A stretch of 64,000 bases of DNA from Adiantum capillus-veneris (GCA_014529385.2 CM043966.1:108300087-108364086), one strand, 5' to 3'. Positions 1 to 12,896 are shown, counted from the stretch's first letter. Numbers and translations: made by a program. The notes: generated by a model from the sequence alone, not told the origin.

Positions 1-1041
1 TTTGTTTTTGTTTAATACTTGTGATGAGCCAATATTACTTGATTTCCCTGTAATGTTTTTAATGGTAAATCCTAGAGATTTTGCATGGTAAATCCTAGAG
101 ATTTTGAGGGATGCAGTAATAGTGAGATGTTTGCTATTTCCATGGCATGTTGTTTCCAGGGCTGTGCACCGATCCAAACAAAAGATGTCACGTCTTCAAA
201 ATGCCGACCATTGGTTGTCGAGCTAGTTAATAGAATGCGCTAAGATGGAAATGGAAACTTGCAAAGAAGCTGGGTTTGCTTTGACCACGCTCGTAGGATT
301 GTGGGATGGACAACAACACCAATACATTAGTATATGACCCTACATAAGTGTTCAATACACAAGAGGTAAATCGTTTGTTTTATGCATCTTACCATTTGAA
401 GAATCAATACCAATGTCATTTAGGGTTCAAGAAATGCAAACCATTGCTATATGTTAGATGAAAGAAGAAGATATGCAGGTCTAGATCATGTTTTGGGGAA
501 TGATGTATACCATGCTGCTTGACAATGGATTGATTTTAGAGGATTCATGGACGATGAGGTAGGAGCAAATTGGAGAGCAATATGTATAGTATTTAACGGA
601 GGGCCTAACAAGATAATGCGCTCGTCGCGTAGAGCAAGGACGGGCCTCCACACCAACAGTTGTAGTAAGAGAGATTAAGGAACAAATTATTGGCCGGAGT
701 ACTTGACACAAAATGTTGCAAGGAATCGAAGAAGTGTGCAGGCAGCAAATGGAATGGAAGCTCAACAATGTAATGAACATGATGAGGGATTGGTGGCAGT
801 GAAGACTGAAATACATAAGACAATGTGGGCGATTCTTTGAATATCAAAGGGAAATAGAGGAAAATGCCAATGATAGTTGGGGTGCATAGGCAGGAAAGTG
901 CAAAAAGAGCATGAAAAGAGCCGTATAAGGATAATTTTGTCGTTTTGGGGGATTAGAGCTTGGGATAACGGAGCAGACAATGTCCACGAAAGAGAGAGAG
1001 ACAGAGAAGTTTAGATTTAGAGAGATAGAGATTGAAAGAGA

Positions 1042-1044
<3 letters not shown>
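1..1044. other. Upstream non-genic DNA, no gene recognised
   Basis: No open frame here has recognisable protein similarity. A 21-bp direct repeat (starting ATGGTAAATCC) occurs at about 62-82 and 85-105. The plus strand at about 480-840 gives a broken protein-like reading that might be an old transposase remnant, but no diagnostic motif can be seen. Confidence 0.4.

Positions 1045-1098
<54 letters not shown>
1045..1098. repeat. (GA)n microsatellite
   Basis: Uninterrupted GA dinucleotide tract of about 54 bp. It produces spurious Leu-Ser reading frames on the minus strand. Confidence 0.95.
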
Positions 1099-1100
<2 letters not shown>

Positions 1101-1751
1101 GCCACCAACCTCGCATGGCATGATGGGGGTTGAAGTAGCATCTGTTTCCGTAGAGGTGCCCCTAGCCTTGTTCCTTTTGGCCCGCCCTGCTGTTTTCCAT
1201 GATGGAGGTATGGAGTAATGCCCTCTCATGCCCCCCCCTCTTGTTGGACTTTGCAGCCTTGGCACTTGCCATTGATCGCCCCTTAGCCTAGCCTTGCTCA
1301 CACAGTCCCCTCAAATCGCTCCCCTTCTTGCAGCTCTGAGTGCAGCGTAGCGCAGGGCCTTGGCGGGAGTGCATACACTTGAGGACCCTCCTGGTGCAGG
1401 GGTGCAACCAGTACAAGAGCCTCACAAAGGAGACGAGCGTGCAACATTTTACTCACTCCGGACGGACGCCTTCTCTCCCCTACCACCCCATGATGGCAGT
1501 CTCATCTCCCCTTGCCCTCACACCTACCCAAGATTCACACATAGCCCCCAAGCCTTCTCGTAGTTCTGGGTAGCATGCCTTGTTGCGCCCGGATGGCGGT
1601 GCGTACAGAAGTCTCAAATGCCTTCCTGACCACCCACTCGGTTCGATCCCTGGCAGCACACGTAAAGGAATCGTCCGTTTGACAAAATCCATTGTAAATT
1701 TCAAATAAAACAATTTAGGCGCGCAATCTTTCCTGTAGAGTGCTGGAGAAG
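1099..1751 (+). other. 5' region of COM1; promoter or upstream exon not resolved
   Basis: GC-richer than the surrounding DNA. A pyrimidine-rich stretch ending in TGTAG at 1738 looks like a 3' splice acceptor just before the coding frame, so a non-coding or short coding exon may lie upstream. An in-frame TAG at 1716-1718 prevents extending the frame further without splicing. An 11-bp match to a tRNA-type B box (GGTTCGATCCC) lies at 1640-1650, but no tRNA fold is evident. Confidence 0.4.
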
Positions 1752-4239
1752 ATGGACACCATGACGCAGAACACCCTGGCGGATCTGCGATCCATGGAGC
1801 ACGCCATCGACGACAAGAAAGACAGGTACCTCCTTGGCCTGTGCACGTTGTTTGTTGCCACCATTGAAGATGCCAAGGACCGCATCTCGCAGCTCGAGCT
1901 CGTCTTCTGCTGCCAACTCTTTCCTGCTTTCCAAAACAAGCTCCTTGAGTCTCGTCAGGCACTTCAGGAATCTGAAGACCTTCACAGCCAGGCTCTGCAA
2001 GAATGGCAGGCCAGCAGAGAGGAGCTCCTTCGTGAGATTCAGGAGCTCCGCACTGATAGAGAGTCACGGATTCTCCACCTTCGTCAAGAACTGCAAGGTC
2101 TTCTTGGCGAGATCCAGGCTCGGGCAGAGGAAGCTTCGCAGTGCAAGCTTGAACTACAGGAACAATCAAAGCTTCACAAATTGGAAGTAGGTGAGCTCCA
2201 GCAGGAGCTGTCAAGGCTCCGCAGAGAGTTGAAGGTCACAAACCCTCCCTCAGAAGACCGATTGAGAGAAGGACCCCCTGGCAATGAGCAGGGGGCCTCT
2301 CTACAAAGCAAACTTGTGAAGCTTTCAGGAGAAGCTGCAGATTTGCGTCAGGAAAACAGCAAACTTCTGCAAGAGAATCAAAAGTTTTCTCAGCTTTCTG
2401 CAGAATTAAGGTCTCTGAAGTCGAAGATGCCTTCAGCGACTCCCACAGTGCCAGACATGAGCTCTGATTCCAAGGATTTGCAACTCAAGCTAGAACAGAA
2501 AAGCCAGGAAAGGAGCCTAGAGTGCTTTCGGAGACAACTCCTTTCAGCAGAGGTGGAGAAAGAGAGAAAGGCCACTCATGCTGCACTCCTTAAGCTGCAC
2601 TCATTGAAGAAACGTTATCAAAGCCTGAGAAAGCAGTACACTGTTTTGTTTCGCCATAGCCATCTGTCGGACCTCCAGAAGCAAGCTGGCGTAAGTAAAA
2701 AGCAAGTAGAACCTGATTTGGATGAAACAGCAGATGAAAGGTACTTGAACACCAGTAAGTTGTGTCTTCATCTATGAAAGTTTCTTACCACCTTAAAAAA
2801 ATGCTTCACTATGAATACACTCTGTATAAATCAGAAGATGATTGAAACTGTGGTTTCCAGATATGGATGGGCTCAGACAAAAGTGCAAGTGCAAAAAACT
2901 AACACCACATATCATGAACCCTCCAGCATCCGATGCTACCGAGTCAGCTGCAGGCCAGCTGCATGAAGACACACCCGGTAAGCGCTTTTATGATGCAGCT
3001 ATAAGTGCAGAAAATTGTGCATGGCAAGCATCTAGAGATGTAGAGATGCGGAAGTTGGACTTGGTTGCCAGCGTTGATCCTCCAAAAAGCAATGGTGGTG
3101 TTGATGAAGAATCATGTAGGGTTTTGGATACCCCACAGAATTTGCATAATTCAGAGGACCGAATCATCAAGAAGATGTGTTCTGAGCATCCGGGCTGTCA
3201 TCAAGAGTCTGACTGTGGCAGTAGGCTTCATGTTGATAAAGCAAGCCAGGTTGGACTATGCAGCAGGCTGTCTTTGAAGGTTGCCAGCCATGCAAAATGT
3301 GATAGAAGAGATGAGAAGAGTGAAGTGGGTTCGCAGGATAGCTCATCTTTAAAGGTGGCTAGTCCTGAAACAAATGAGAAGACTAAAGATACCCTTCAGG
3401 ACAGCACTAGGTATTTGGAGGCTCTACATCCTTTAGAAAGTGTTCAGAGGAAGATCATTGGAGGCGCAAATAATGGATGGCTTCCAGTTCAAAAGAGAGC
3501 TTCCTCTATCAAAGATCATCGGAAGGCATACAAGAGCCTGAAAACAACCTGGCGAAACACCAGGTCTAGGGCTGAAACTAATGGCTTTGATCCCCATGAC
3601 GATTTTTTGGATACACCACAAGAAAACGTCATCAAAAGCCATAGTCGAAATGCCAGGCATGTGAAGTATGAAGCTGATGTTGTAGATGGAGATGCGGCGG
3701 CACCCAAAAATTCTGAGAGTGAAGTTCGTTTGATGGCCATACCAGAACAAGAGCAGCTTGAAGGAAAAAACATATCTTTCAGTCAAGTCACTACTCAGGC
3801 ACCTGACCCCGAAGCTAATTTTGCATTTCATGTAGAGCAAAGTGAAAAATCAAATGAACACACAGGCAATGAGGACTTGACAATGAAGAAGAAGCCAGTA
3901 AATCTAATGAAAGAAGACGAGGATGGTGCTCATAACCAGGGCAGTGATAAGATTTTATCTTCTGTAACAAGCAAAGCAAAGAGTTTGCCTGTTGCTAAGC
4001 AGGGTCCTATGTACAAGTTTGTTGAACCTGTCCGGAGGAAAGATGAGAGGGAGAAACTGCAGGGCATTGAGTGCAATCAATGCAAAAAGTTTTATGATGC
4101 TGTGCTCTTGAATGATGTTCCTGGTGCAGTTTCAGGAAGGTGTGAACACCGTGATGCTGTTTCTCGTCATAGGTACCGTTACGTGCCTCCTTCAACCCCT
4201 GAAGGATTTTGGAATATTGGGTTTGACTCAGAAATGTAA
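1752..4239 (+). CDS. COM1: COM1/GR1, plant CtIP/Sae2-type DNA end-resection factor (two exons)
   Basis: Family role: COM1/GR1 is the plant orthologue of CtIP/Sae2/Ctp1, the nuclear cofactor of the MRE11 complex that starts DNA-end resection at double-strand breaks and removes SPO11 in meiosis. Seen: the N-terminal part has the family signature AKDRISQLE followed by QLFPAFQ (about residues 40-65). A long Glu/Gln/Leu-rich coiled coil runs to about residue 330. A low-complexity middle follows. The C-terminal Sae2/CtIP domain (about 3990-4239) shows KFVEPVRRK, the CxxC in GIECNQCKKFYDAV, the DNA-contacting RHR in SRHRYRY, and the terminal GFWNIGFDSEM. Exons 1752-2754 and 2861-4239 join in frame (phase 1) to about 793 residues, longer than the roughly 600 usual in flowering plants. 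I chose the ATG at 1752; the frame is open from 1719, but without an earlier ATG. A spliced upstream start is possible. No disabling change is visible. Confidence 0.92.
2755..2860 (+). other. COM1 intron (GT-AG, 106 bp)
   Basis: Donor CCA|GTAAGT at 2755 and acceptor TTTCCAG at 2860. Splicing joins two long open frames in phase 1 and bypasses the in-frame stop at about 2775. The acceptor is preceded by a T-rich tract. Confidence 0.85.
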
Positions 4240-4775
4240 GCAGATTCACCATTCTGTCATTGATTATGTAAGCATTGCTTTTGCTTTCTCTTCAATAAGA
4301 GAAAGCAAGTTGGAGCAGTGCGAATGTACATCTTCAGTGGTGATGTTGGCCTTCATAGTCAGTATCCCGGCTGTGATCAATTCTTGGATGGAGAGCTAGT
4401 ATGGGTTGGCTCAGCCCTAATTCAGGGCTCAAATCAAAATGCTTTTGGCCGCCTATGGAGTTTCAGAGAAGACCTCCAATAATTAATGGCTTTATGTGGA
4501 GTTTTCTTATAGAGTCAAACGTCCTCCTCTTGGTTTAGCAGGCGTTCTTTCGCTCCCATTTATCAAGTGTGTTAGATGAATTTAATGTGTTGGTAAGAGC
4601 CCAGAGGTTTGAGATCCCTAGCACATGCTAGACGGGCCATCCACCATAGTTGGGGTTACTCTTTTCTTCTAAAGGTCCATTGATGTTACTATTTATGAAT
4701 GAATGAAGAGGTCATTTGAGATTATCCTTTTGTATTTGTGGCATGAGAAGACACTAATTAGGCAATGGGAAACAG
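4240..4775 (+). other. COM1 3' flank / probable 3' UTR
   Basis: No coding features. AT-rich sequence after the COM1 stop; several AATAA-like motifs could serve for polyadenylation but none is decisive. Confidence 0.4.
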
Positions 4776-4964
4776 GTGGAATCTTTTGTAGATCTTGTCT
4801 TTCTCCTTGTCCATTGAAGGCATTTTGGAAAATGCAAAATAGGCATTATCTTTGCAGATCCTTTCTTTCTCTTTGTCGATTGAAGGAGGCTCATGTCCAT
4901 TTTGGAGAATGCAAAATAGGTGGAATCTTTTGCAGATCCCTAGTGTCTCTTTCTTGATTGGAGG

Positions 4965-5015
<51 letters not shown>

Positions 5016-5040
5016 CTAGTGTCTCTTTCTTGATTGGAGG

Positions 5041-5085
<45 letters not shown>

Positions 5086-5090
5086 TTTGG
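4776..5090. repeat. Degenerate tandem repeat with two (CT)n tracts
   Basis: A unit resembling TTGCAGATCC...TCTTTCTTGATTGGAGG recurs at about 4776, 4846, 4926 and 5010. The last two are near-identical and each runs into a CT microsatellite (4971-5011 and 5046-5083), so the latest duplication included the microsatellite. Confidence 0.8.
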
Positions 5091-5164
5091 TAGGCCCACA
5101 TGTCGTGTAGTTTATTGATAGGTTGCAGAAGTCTCTCATTCACACAATTTACTTGAGGACCGAG

Positions 5165-5312
5165 AGACCTCCTCGTCATTATCTCACACGGGGTCAGCCA
5201 GGGGGGATCTAGGGTCCAAATTTGGGGGCACGGAGCAGCTTTAATCTCAGTCGTCTGATTGCTTGATGAATTAGGGGGTGAACTCAGTGTGAACTAGGGG
5301 TGAACAAAAATC
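5165..5312 (+). repeat. Left arm of a long imperfect inverted repeat (foldback/MITE-like)
   Basis: The reverse complement of this segment aligns with 17190-17336. Shared blocks include TAATCTCAGTCGTC, CAAATTTGGGGG and GGTGAACT-type repeats. The arm also has a local hairpin (GAACTAGGGGTGAAC at about 5291, GTTCATCCCTAGTTC at about 5322). It sits just outside the tandem retroelement array. Confidence 0.65.
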
Positions 5313-5388
5313 GCACCCCGAGTTCATCCCTAGTTCACTTGCCTCACGAGGTGCAGGTCTAATTCGAGACCTCCCGGTAGCCACACGT

Positions 5389-6222
5389 TGTCGGGGGATA
5401 TGTGTTCGCTACGTGAGCCGGGCAGGCGCCGGGTCTCTGGCTGTGGGAGGTGTGAAAGAGAGAACAAGAGACAATCACAGCTTTGTCAATCATCGCAATC
5501 ATCAATTAATTGAATATTACTTTGAGTACGATTTATCCTTGGCCAAGGCGGGTTGTTAACAACGTTGTCACTTGGATCATTTGCTAACCAGGAGTTTAAG
5601 CTCCCGCTTTACAGTATTAACCGGGCCGTTAACAACACCGGGGCTTAACAATTAGTCAATCAATCTCTAGTCGATGACGATGATGGTAACTCCCTCATGT
5701 CGCTTCATCTGCTTCGATTGCCCGTGGATTTTGCAGTCTTCAAGTCAGTTCACTACCTCAATCATCAAGCCTCAATTATTATCGATTGTCTTGCAACTTC
5801 CTGCACTTTATGCTCTGCACTTTAACTTCCTCCTGCTCTTCAATTGCTATCTGAAGCTTTAACCCTTCCTTTGCCTGCCTCTTGCTTTCCTCTTGCCTAC
5901 TTAATCATGGCCGCTCATCTTATGCTCGATGAGAGAGATAACTTCATGCTTGCTTATGTATGAGAGAGATCCTTGGTTTTGCTTCTCAAGCATGAGAGCG
6001 AGATACTTCCTTCTTGCTTTACCCTGGTTCTTAGGCACGTTTGAGAGGTAGCTTGTTACTTGCTTCAAATCCTCCCATGCTGGCTTTGCTAGCCGAGGTC
6101 TCCTTCTCCTCTTTTGTTACCTCCCTTCACTTCTTCTTGCTGAGCTCACCTCGCTTTGCCGGTCTCTTTCTCTAGTATAAGGCTCGACTCCTTCTTCTTG
6201 CCCCTTCTCTAGCACGGATCCT

Positions 6223-6303
<81 letters not shown>

Positions 6304-6435
6304 CATTTGCTCTTTGATTCGCTCCCTTTTTGCCTCTTTGCTTGGCTTCTTCTCATGCAAAAGCCCGATGGAGAGAGAGAGCATGCCGTCTCTCCAAGCT
6401 TCGAGAGAGAGAGCACACCTCGTCTCCCCCACTTC

Positions 6436-6466
<31 letters not shown>

Positions 6467-7478
6467 CGCTATGCTCGAGGTTCCTCCTCTCGTTACCCTA
6501 TTTCTCCCCTTTCTTTCTTGTTTTCCCACCTTCTTAACTTTAATTAACCCATTGGGCCGCCTTATTATGCAGGCGGACGCCACTGGCCTTTGCTTTTGGG
6601 CGGCCCTTGATATTATTTATGGGCCCTTGGGCCTTTGGGCGGTTTTAATTGAAGTGGGCGGCCTCGCCATAAGCGGGCTGCCTAGCCATGGGCTTTGGGC
6701 ACCACACTCGGCATAAATGTCGGCCAAGGCAATGCTAAGCTTCTCCATTGGCAGTCTTTAGGTACCACATTTGGTATACATTTCGGCCAAGGCACCGCCA
6801 AGCATCTCTAGTGGGCGGCCACAACCATTGTAAGGGATGACATGACGGCCAAAACAGTGCCAAGCACGACTTCTCTTCAATGCAGTCCTTGCCAACAATC
6901 TCATCAAGAAATTTGTTGCCTCTACTGCGTTCAAAACCCTGGGTGTAGGTCAAAATTCCCAAATGGCACTTTGATCGAGCGAACTGGACTGGTACAGACC
7001 CGGCCCTCGCTAAATCTTTAACGGCCAATAACTTGGCAACCGTAAACCCGATCACCGGTCTGAAAAGATCGACGGGCTCTAGAAATTGAGCACTTCAGGC
7101 CCGTGCATTCATTTCATTTCTGTCACCTCAGCTGCAGTTGCCCAATCCGGTACGGATCGGCAATCGACTAAACTTCAATATGCCATAACTTCCTCACCGT
7201 AGCTCCAATCGATGAGCCGTAAAGACAGGCCGGTAGAGCACTTCAAGCACTACAGTTCTAGATCATAATCTCTCATCTGCGGTCACTACAAGCATACTCA
7301 TTTTTGACATCATTGAGGTATCTGTTGGCCCTTCTAAGCCGCATCTGGCATACATTAATCATTAAGCTTGGCCTGTTATCAAGCCCTGATCACTGCTCAC
7401 TTAATGTGCAGGCTTCAAAGAAGCTTAGCTTGCATCTTCTTGGCATATTTCTTAGCATGGGAGCGGAGCATCACGACA
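5389..7478 (-). repeat. LTR 1 of the tandem array (internally deleted)
   Basis: 2090 bp versus about 2300 for LTRs 2 and 3. A segment of about 250 bp present at about 11058-11320 and 15872-16135 is absent here, with TTTCTTG-type microhomology at the join near 6520. Contains GA tracts at about 6225-6301 and 6436-6463. Confidence 0.85.
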
Positions 7479-8284
7479 TCCACCCCCTCTGAACCTGCAC
7501 AGCCTTCGGTCTGTGCCAACAACACTTCAATATGTATCTGCTACAGGTACCTTAAGCTCTTTTCCATCATCAGACTAACGTAACTGGTAAACATATGAAA
7601 AAAAATGAAAGAAGGCTTATACCCGAACATCAATTGTCTAGCTTAATCATTAGGTAGCTGCCCATCAAAAATCTTTGAACCACATCTGTCGTATCTTCAA
7701 AGCATTCAATTATGGATAACATGTTTAGTGAACCCCGCCAGACTCAAGTGCTCCAGTTAATGATGCACACGGCTTGACAATTAAGCTCTCTTTAAGGACC
7801 TTGTCAAGCTCAAGTATGCCTTACTCTGTCTGCACACGGAATGGCCGTCAAGTCCTTTACCTCAAGTTCTGGTAGCAGAACCAACTCAATAGATGTGAAG
7901 ATACTTCATCAATTATCCAAAGAAGTCAGCTGGAAGCAAGCCATGTAATCTTATTGAATGCATAACCAAAAACTCTTATGACTTAGCATAATCTAGCAAA
8001 CAAAACCTTGTACCATGCAACCTGCTACATCAGATAGATGGTACTCTTCAAATCTGTATCTGGCACTTTAGTAGCCCCCGGGATCAAACGGGAACCTAAT
8101 CATTTGCCGCACTGTGAGTATTCCTTTTAAAAAATTTGCACCATCCTCGAGGATCATAGGGAATATACAATAATTTCCAATCATTACAGCATAAGCATAA
8201 ATTAACCCTTAAATCTTCATTCAAACCGCCTGGATCATATGTCATATAAAGTAATTGACAACAATCATATCTAGCATGATAACC
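7479..8284 (-). other. 3' internal region of tandem element, copy 1
   Basis: Mostly non-coding. The first about 190 bp (8097-8284) encode, in broken form, the C-terminal YDPGG-type repeats seen in copy 2. The PPT lies at about 7480-7490 next to LTR 1. Confidence 0.6.
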
Positions 8285-9933
8285 TCATGGGTCATAAGGC
8301 AGTAGAAAATCATATTTCAAGTATATTACATCTCCACAAATGTTCTCATAGTATAGGAACAAAAAGTCCCAAATTTCCATCATAGCAGAACCCAGAGGCA
8401 AAATGAATTCAATCACTATGGTTTCCAAAATATCAATCTGCATTTGTGAGTCATTGAATGTCATCACTTCATTTGATAACACAAATGCAACATGGCTGCC
8501 TTCTCTAGTAGGCACAAACTCCTCTAGAGCCTCATCCAAAAGATACATAAGCTCTTTATCATATGTTGTAGGATGTTCTTCACTACTCTTTTCACAAGCA
8601 ACTCGAAATTCCTCTAGCGCATCATCAAGCAGATCCATAAGCTCCATATCTTCCTCCTTGGAAGAACCACCTAGTTTCTGAGTCTTATCATAGGAAACCT
8701 CATCGCTTGTTTCATACATAGACACGAATTGTTCTGGCAGCCTCACACTCCCATTCAAATATCTTTCTACTTTGATAGCACACGTCTTAGCATGCATTAC
8801 AAAGATAGCATCAATTTCTTTTTCCATAGCATCATCATAGCAAACCCTGTAACTTGTAGCAGTCATAGACTGATCATCATCCATCACCCCCTCTGAATAT
8901 GCATCTCCATAATCATAATCTTTGTCTTGGTTCACATCAAATACATATGGTTGAGCATCAAATACATCTACATCATCACCAGTGTCCTGAAATGCAGCCA
9001 TAGACATGAAACCCTCTTGTATAGCATCATCCAAAATAATTGCTTTTGCATGTAATGCTGCATAAGCATTCTCTTCATGTTCTACACCTAAAGAGCACTC
9101 CAAATGGGCATCCACATCACATATTGACTCTGAGAAACATGTTTCTTGATCACTGCTAGCAACTATGCTTGTATGCAAACCATGTACTGGCTCTGAGAAA
9201 CCTGCTTCCTCATTTATGTCACTTTGAGAGGATATGACTGCATGCTTAGCATCCATAGAGTCACATCTGCTTTGGAATAAAGAAGACAATCCCAATCGAG
9301 CATAAACAGTATCTACTATGAAATCATCATCTGCATGCAATAATGTCTCGTCTTCCAGAAGACATGCATCAATAACAGATTCTAGCTTAGCATTTTCTTT
9401 GGCTTTACTTCTTGCAGAAATATGCTCCCAGAATTCATCATAATTAAGGATCTGCATCTGATCCCCTTCACCTTTACTGAAGACAACCTGGTTTCGTTCA
9501 GTAATCTCCTTTATGTCCCGATCTAGAATTCTTGAGGTTTCGTAAATAAATTCCTCTACAAAATACTCCAATCGTGTGGGATATTCTTCCGCCAGTTCTT
9601 GAACCTGCTTTTTAAAATCCGAGTTTACAGCCTCTTCAAAAGCTGCAATCATCCGATCTTCTGGAACATTTCGGCTCTTCATCTTAGCTTCGTAACATGC
9701 AATAAAACCTTCTGGATCATATCCGTCAAAATATAATACTGCTCCCAAACAGCATCAAGTGCTAGCTCTACAACATCATCAATATGCTTTTTTAACTGCA
9801 TGGCTTTCGCTTCCTGCACACATCCCTGAACTAATTTCATCATTTTAGGAAAATCTGCAACCGCTAGATTTTTATCAAATCCATTGGCACTGAAATCGTC
9901 AATAAACTGCTTTAATTGTTCTATCATCTCCAT
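8285..9933 (-). pseudogene. Gag-like protein of the tandem element, copy 1 (frameshifted)
   Basis: Minus-strand frame starting at ATG 9933 (MEMIEQLKQF), downstream of the PBS. The part from YFDGYDPEGF through EEFIYESS-like text (about 9735-9540) resembles the N-terminal half of retrotransposon Gag (capsid). A long, very acidic region with many Asp/Glu follows, without a zinc knuckle. The frame shifts near 9745: the first part ends in a different frame at 9679 and the second begins upstream of GYDPEGF. The stop at 8285 comes from a G-to-T change in a Pro-Tyr-Asp-Pro-Gly-Gly motif that is intact in copy 2. Expected role: self-assembling structural protein packaging the element RNA in the cytoplasm. 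Gag assignment is by motif likeness only. Confidence 0.6.
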
Positions 9934-9978
9934 CTTCACCTGCCACCCCGGCTCATTTCGCGTCGGGTTCACCAAAGA

Positions 9979-10813
9979 TGTCGGGGGATATGTGTTCGCT
10001 ACGTGAGCCGGGCAGGCGCCGGGCCTCTGGCTGTGGGAGGTGTGAAAGAGAGAGAACAAGAGACAATGACAGCTCTGCCAATCACCGCAATCATCAATTA
10101 ATTGAATATTACTTTGAGTACAATTTATCCTTAGCCAAGGCGGACTGTTAACAACGCCGTCACTTGGATCATCTGCTAACCAAGAGTTTAAGCTCCCGCT
10201 TTACAGTATTAACCGGGTCGTTAACGACACCGGGGGTTAACAATTAGTCAATCAATCTCTAGTCGATGACGATGATGGTAAATCTCTCATGTCGCTTCAT
10301 CAGCTTCGATTGCCCGTGGATTGTGCAGTCTTCAAGTTAGTTCACTGCCTCAATCATCAAGCCTCAATTATTATCGATTATCCTGCAACTTCCTGCTCTT
10401 TATGCTTTGCACTTTAACTTCCTCCTGCTCTTCAATTGCTATCTAATGCTTTAACCCTTGCTTTGCCTGCTTCCTGCTTTCCTCTTGCCTTCTTAATCAT
10501 GGCCGCTCATCTTATGCTCGACGAGAGAGATAACTTCATGCTTGCTTATGTATGAGAGAGATCCTTGGTTTTGCTTTTCAAGCATGAGAGCGAGAGACTT
10601 CCTTCTTGCTTTACCCTGGTTCTTAGGCACGTTTGAGAGGTAGACTGTTACCTGCTTCAAATCCTCCCATGCCGGCTTTGCTAGCCGAGGTCTCCTTCTC
10701 CTCTTTTGTTAACTCCCTTCACTTCTTCTTGCTGAGCTCACCTCGCTTTGCCGGTTTCTTTCTCTAGTATAAGGCTCGACTCCTTCTTCTTGCCCTTCTC
10801 TACCACGGATCCT

Positions 10814-10849
<36 letters not shown>

Positions 10850-12279
10850 ACGCCTTTGCTCTTTGATTCGCTCCCTTTTTGCCTCTTTGCTTGGCCTCTT
10901 CTCATGCAAAAGCCCGATGGAGAGAGAGAGCATGCAGTCTCTCCAAGCTTCGAGAGAGAGAGCACACCTCCTCTCCCCCACTTCGAGAGAGAGAGAGAGC
11001 TCGCTATGCTGGAGGTTCCTCCTCTCGTTACCCTATTTCTCCGCTTTCTTTCTTGCTTAGCCCGTCTTCCTTTTAAAAAACTTGCGACGACGGCGCCGTC
11101 GGTGACGTGGCGCGGAATCAAACGCTATGACGTGGCAGGCCGATTTTCCGACTGCAGCAAATCCGGTGGTTTTTGGATCGAAGGAGGGCGCCTAGGCCTG
11201 CTGAGAACTTTCGCCTTCTTCCGCGCGCTCTTCAGAGAAACGCATAGGCGGGCGCAAGCTTTTCTTCTTCCCCTGCGCTGCCTCCCGTCGCTCACGCCAT
11301 GGCCAAATCCTTTTTCTTTTGTTTTCCCACCTTCTTAACTTTAATTAACCCATTGGGCGGCCTTATTATGCAGGCGGACGGCCACTGGCCTTTGCTTTTG
11401 GGCGGCCCTTGATATTATTTATGGGCCCTTGGCCTTTGGGCGGTTTTAATTGAAGTGGGCGGCCTCGCCATAAGCGGGCGGCCTAGCCATGGGCTTTGGG
11501 CACCACACTCGGCGTAAATGTCGGCTAAGGCAATGCTAAGCTTCTCCATTGGCAGTCTTCAGGTACCACATTTGGTATACATTTCGGCCAAGGCACCGCC
11601 AAGCATCTCTAGTGGGTGACCACAGCCATTGTAAGGGATGACATGCCGGCCAAAACAGTGCCAAGCACGACTTCTCTTCCAAGCAGTCCTTGCCAACAAT
11701 CTCATCAAGAAATTTGTTGCCTCTACTGCGTTCAAAACCCTGGTTGCAGGTCAAAATTCCCAAATGGCACTCTGATCGAGCGGGATGGACTGGTACGGAC
11801 CCGGCCCCCGCTAAATCTTTAACGGCCAATAACTTGGCAACCGTAAACCCCATCACCGATCTGAAAAGATCGACGGGCTCTAGAAATTGAGCACTTCAGG
11901 CCCGTGCATTCATTTCATTTCTGTCACCTCAGCTGCAGTTGCCCAATCCGGTACGGATCTGCAATCGACTCAACTTCAATATGCCATAACTTCTTCATTG
12001 TAGCTCCAATCGATGAGCCGTAAAGACAGGCCGGTAGAGCACTTCAAGCACTACAGTTCTAGATCATAATCTCTCATCTGCGGTCACTACAAGCATACTC
12101 ATTTTTGACATCATTGAGGTATTTGTTGGCCCTTCTAAGCCGCATCTGGCATACATTAATCATTAAGCTTGGCCCGTTAACAAGCCCTGATCACTGCTCA
12201 CTTAATGTGTAGGCTTCAAAGAAGCTTAGCTTGCATCTTCTTGGCATATTTCTTAGCATGGGAGCGGAGCTTCACAACA
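9979..12279 (-). repeat. LTR 2 of the tandem array (shared)
   Basis: 2301 bp. Serves as the 5' LTR of copy 1 and the 3' LTR of copy 2 in minus orientation. Contains a GA tract at about 10816-10845 and the segment missing from LTR 1. Confidence 0.85.
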
Positions 12280-12896
12280 TCCACCCCCTCTGAACCTGCA
12301 CAGCCTTCGGTCTGTGCCAACAGCACTTCAATATGTATCTCCTAGAGGTACCTTAATCTCTTTTCCATCATCAGACTAACGTAACTGGTAAACATATGAA
12401 AAAAAATGAAAGAAGGCTTATACCCGAACATCAATTGTCTAGCTTAATCATTAGGTAGCTGCCCATCAAAAATCTTTGAACCACATCTGTCGTATCTTCA
12501 AAGCATTCAATTATGGATAACATGTTTAGTGAACCCCGCCAGACTCAAGTGCTCCAGTTAATGATGCACACGGCTTGACCATTAAGCTCTCTTTAAGGAC
12601 CCTGTCAAGCTCAAGTATGCCTTACTCTGTCTGCACACGGAATGGCCGTCAAGTCCTTTACCTCAAGTTCTGGTAGCAGAACCAACTCAATAGATGTGAA
12701 GATACTTCATCAATTATCCAAAAAAGTCAGCTGGAAGCAAGCCATGTAATCTTATTGAATGCATAACCAAAAACTCTTATGACTTAGCATAATCTAGCAA
12801 ACAAAACCTTGTACCATGCAACCTGCTACATCAGATTGCTGGTACTCTTCAAATCTATATCTGGCACTTTAGTAGCCTGTGGGATCAAACGGGAAC
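12280..12896 (-). other. 3' internal region of tandem element, copy 2
   Basis: Non-coding counterpart of the copy 1 tail, nearly identical over most of its length; PPT at about 12281-12291. Confidence 0.6.

Noticed and set aside
1640-1650. tRNA-type B box suggesting a tRNA gene or SINE
   Set aside because: No A box at proper spacing, no cloverleaf and no poly(A) or flanking duplication; the motif is short enough to occur by chance.
1480-2214. Minus-strand ORF of 244 residues overlapping COM1
   Set aside because: Antisense shadow of the conserved COM1 coding frame; no recognisable motif.
6117-6416. Leu-Ser or Arg-Glu repeat proteins in GA/CT tracts (also at 844, 10709, 15563, 24660, 34234)
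   Set aside because: Translations of microsatellites; frames simply follow the dinucleotide repeat.
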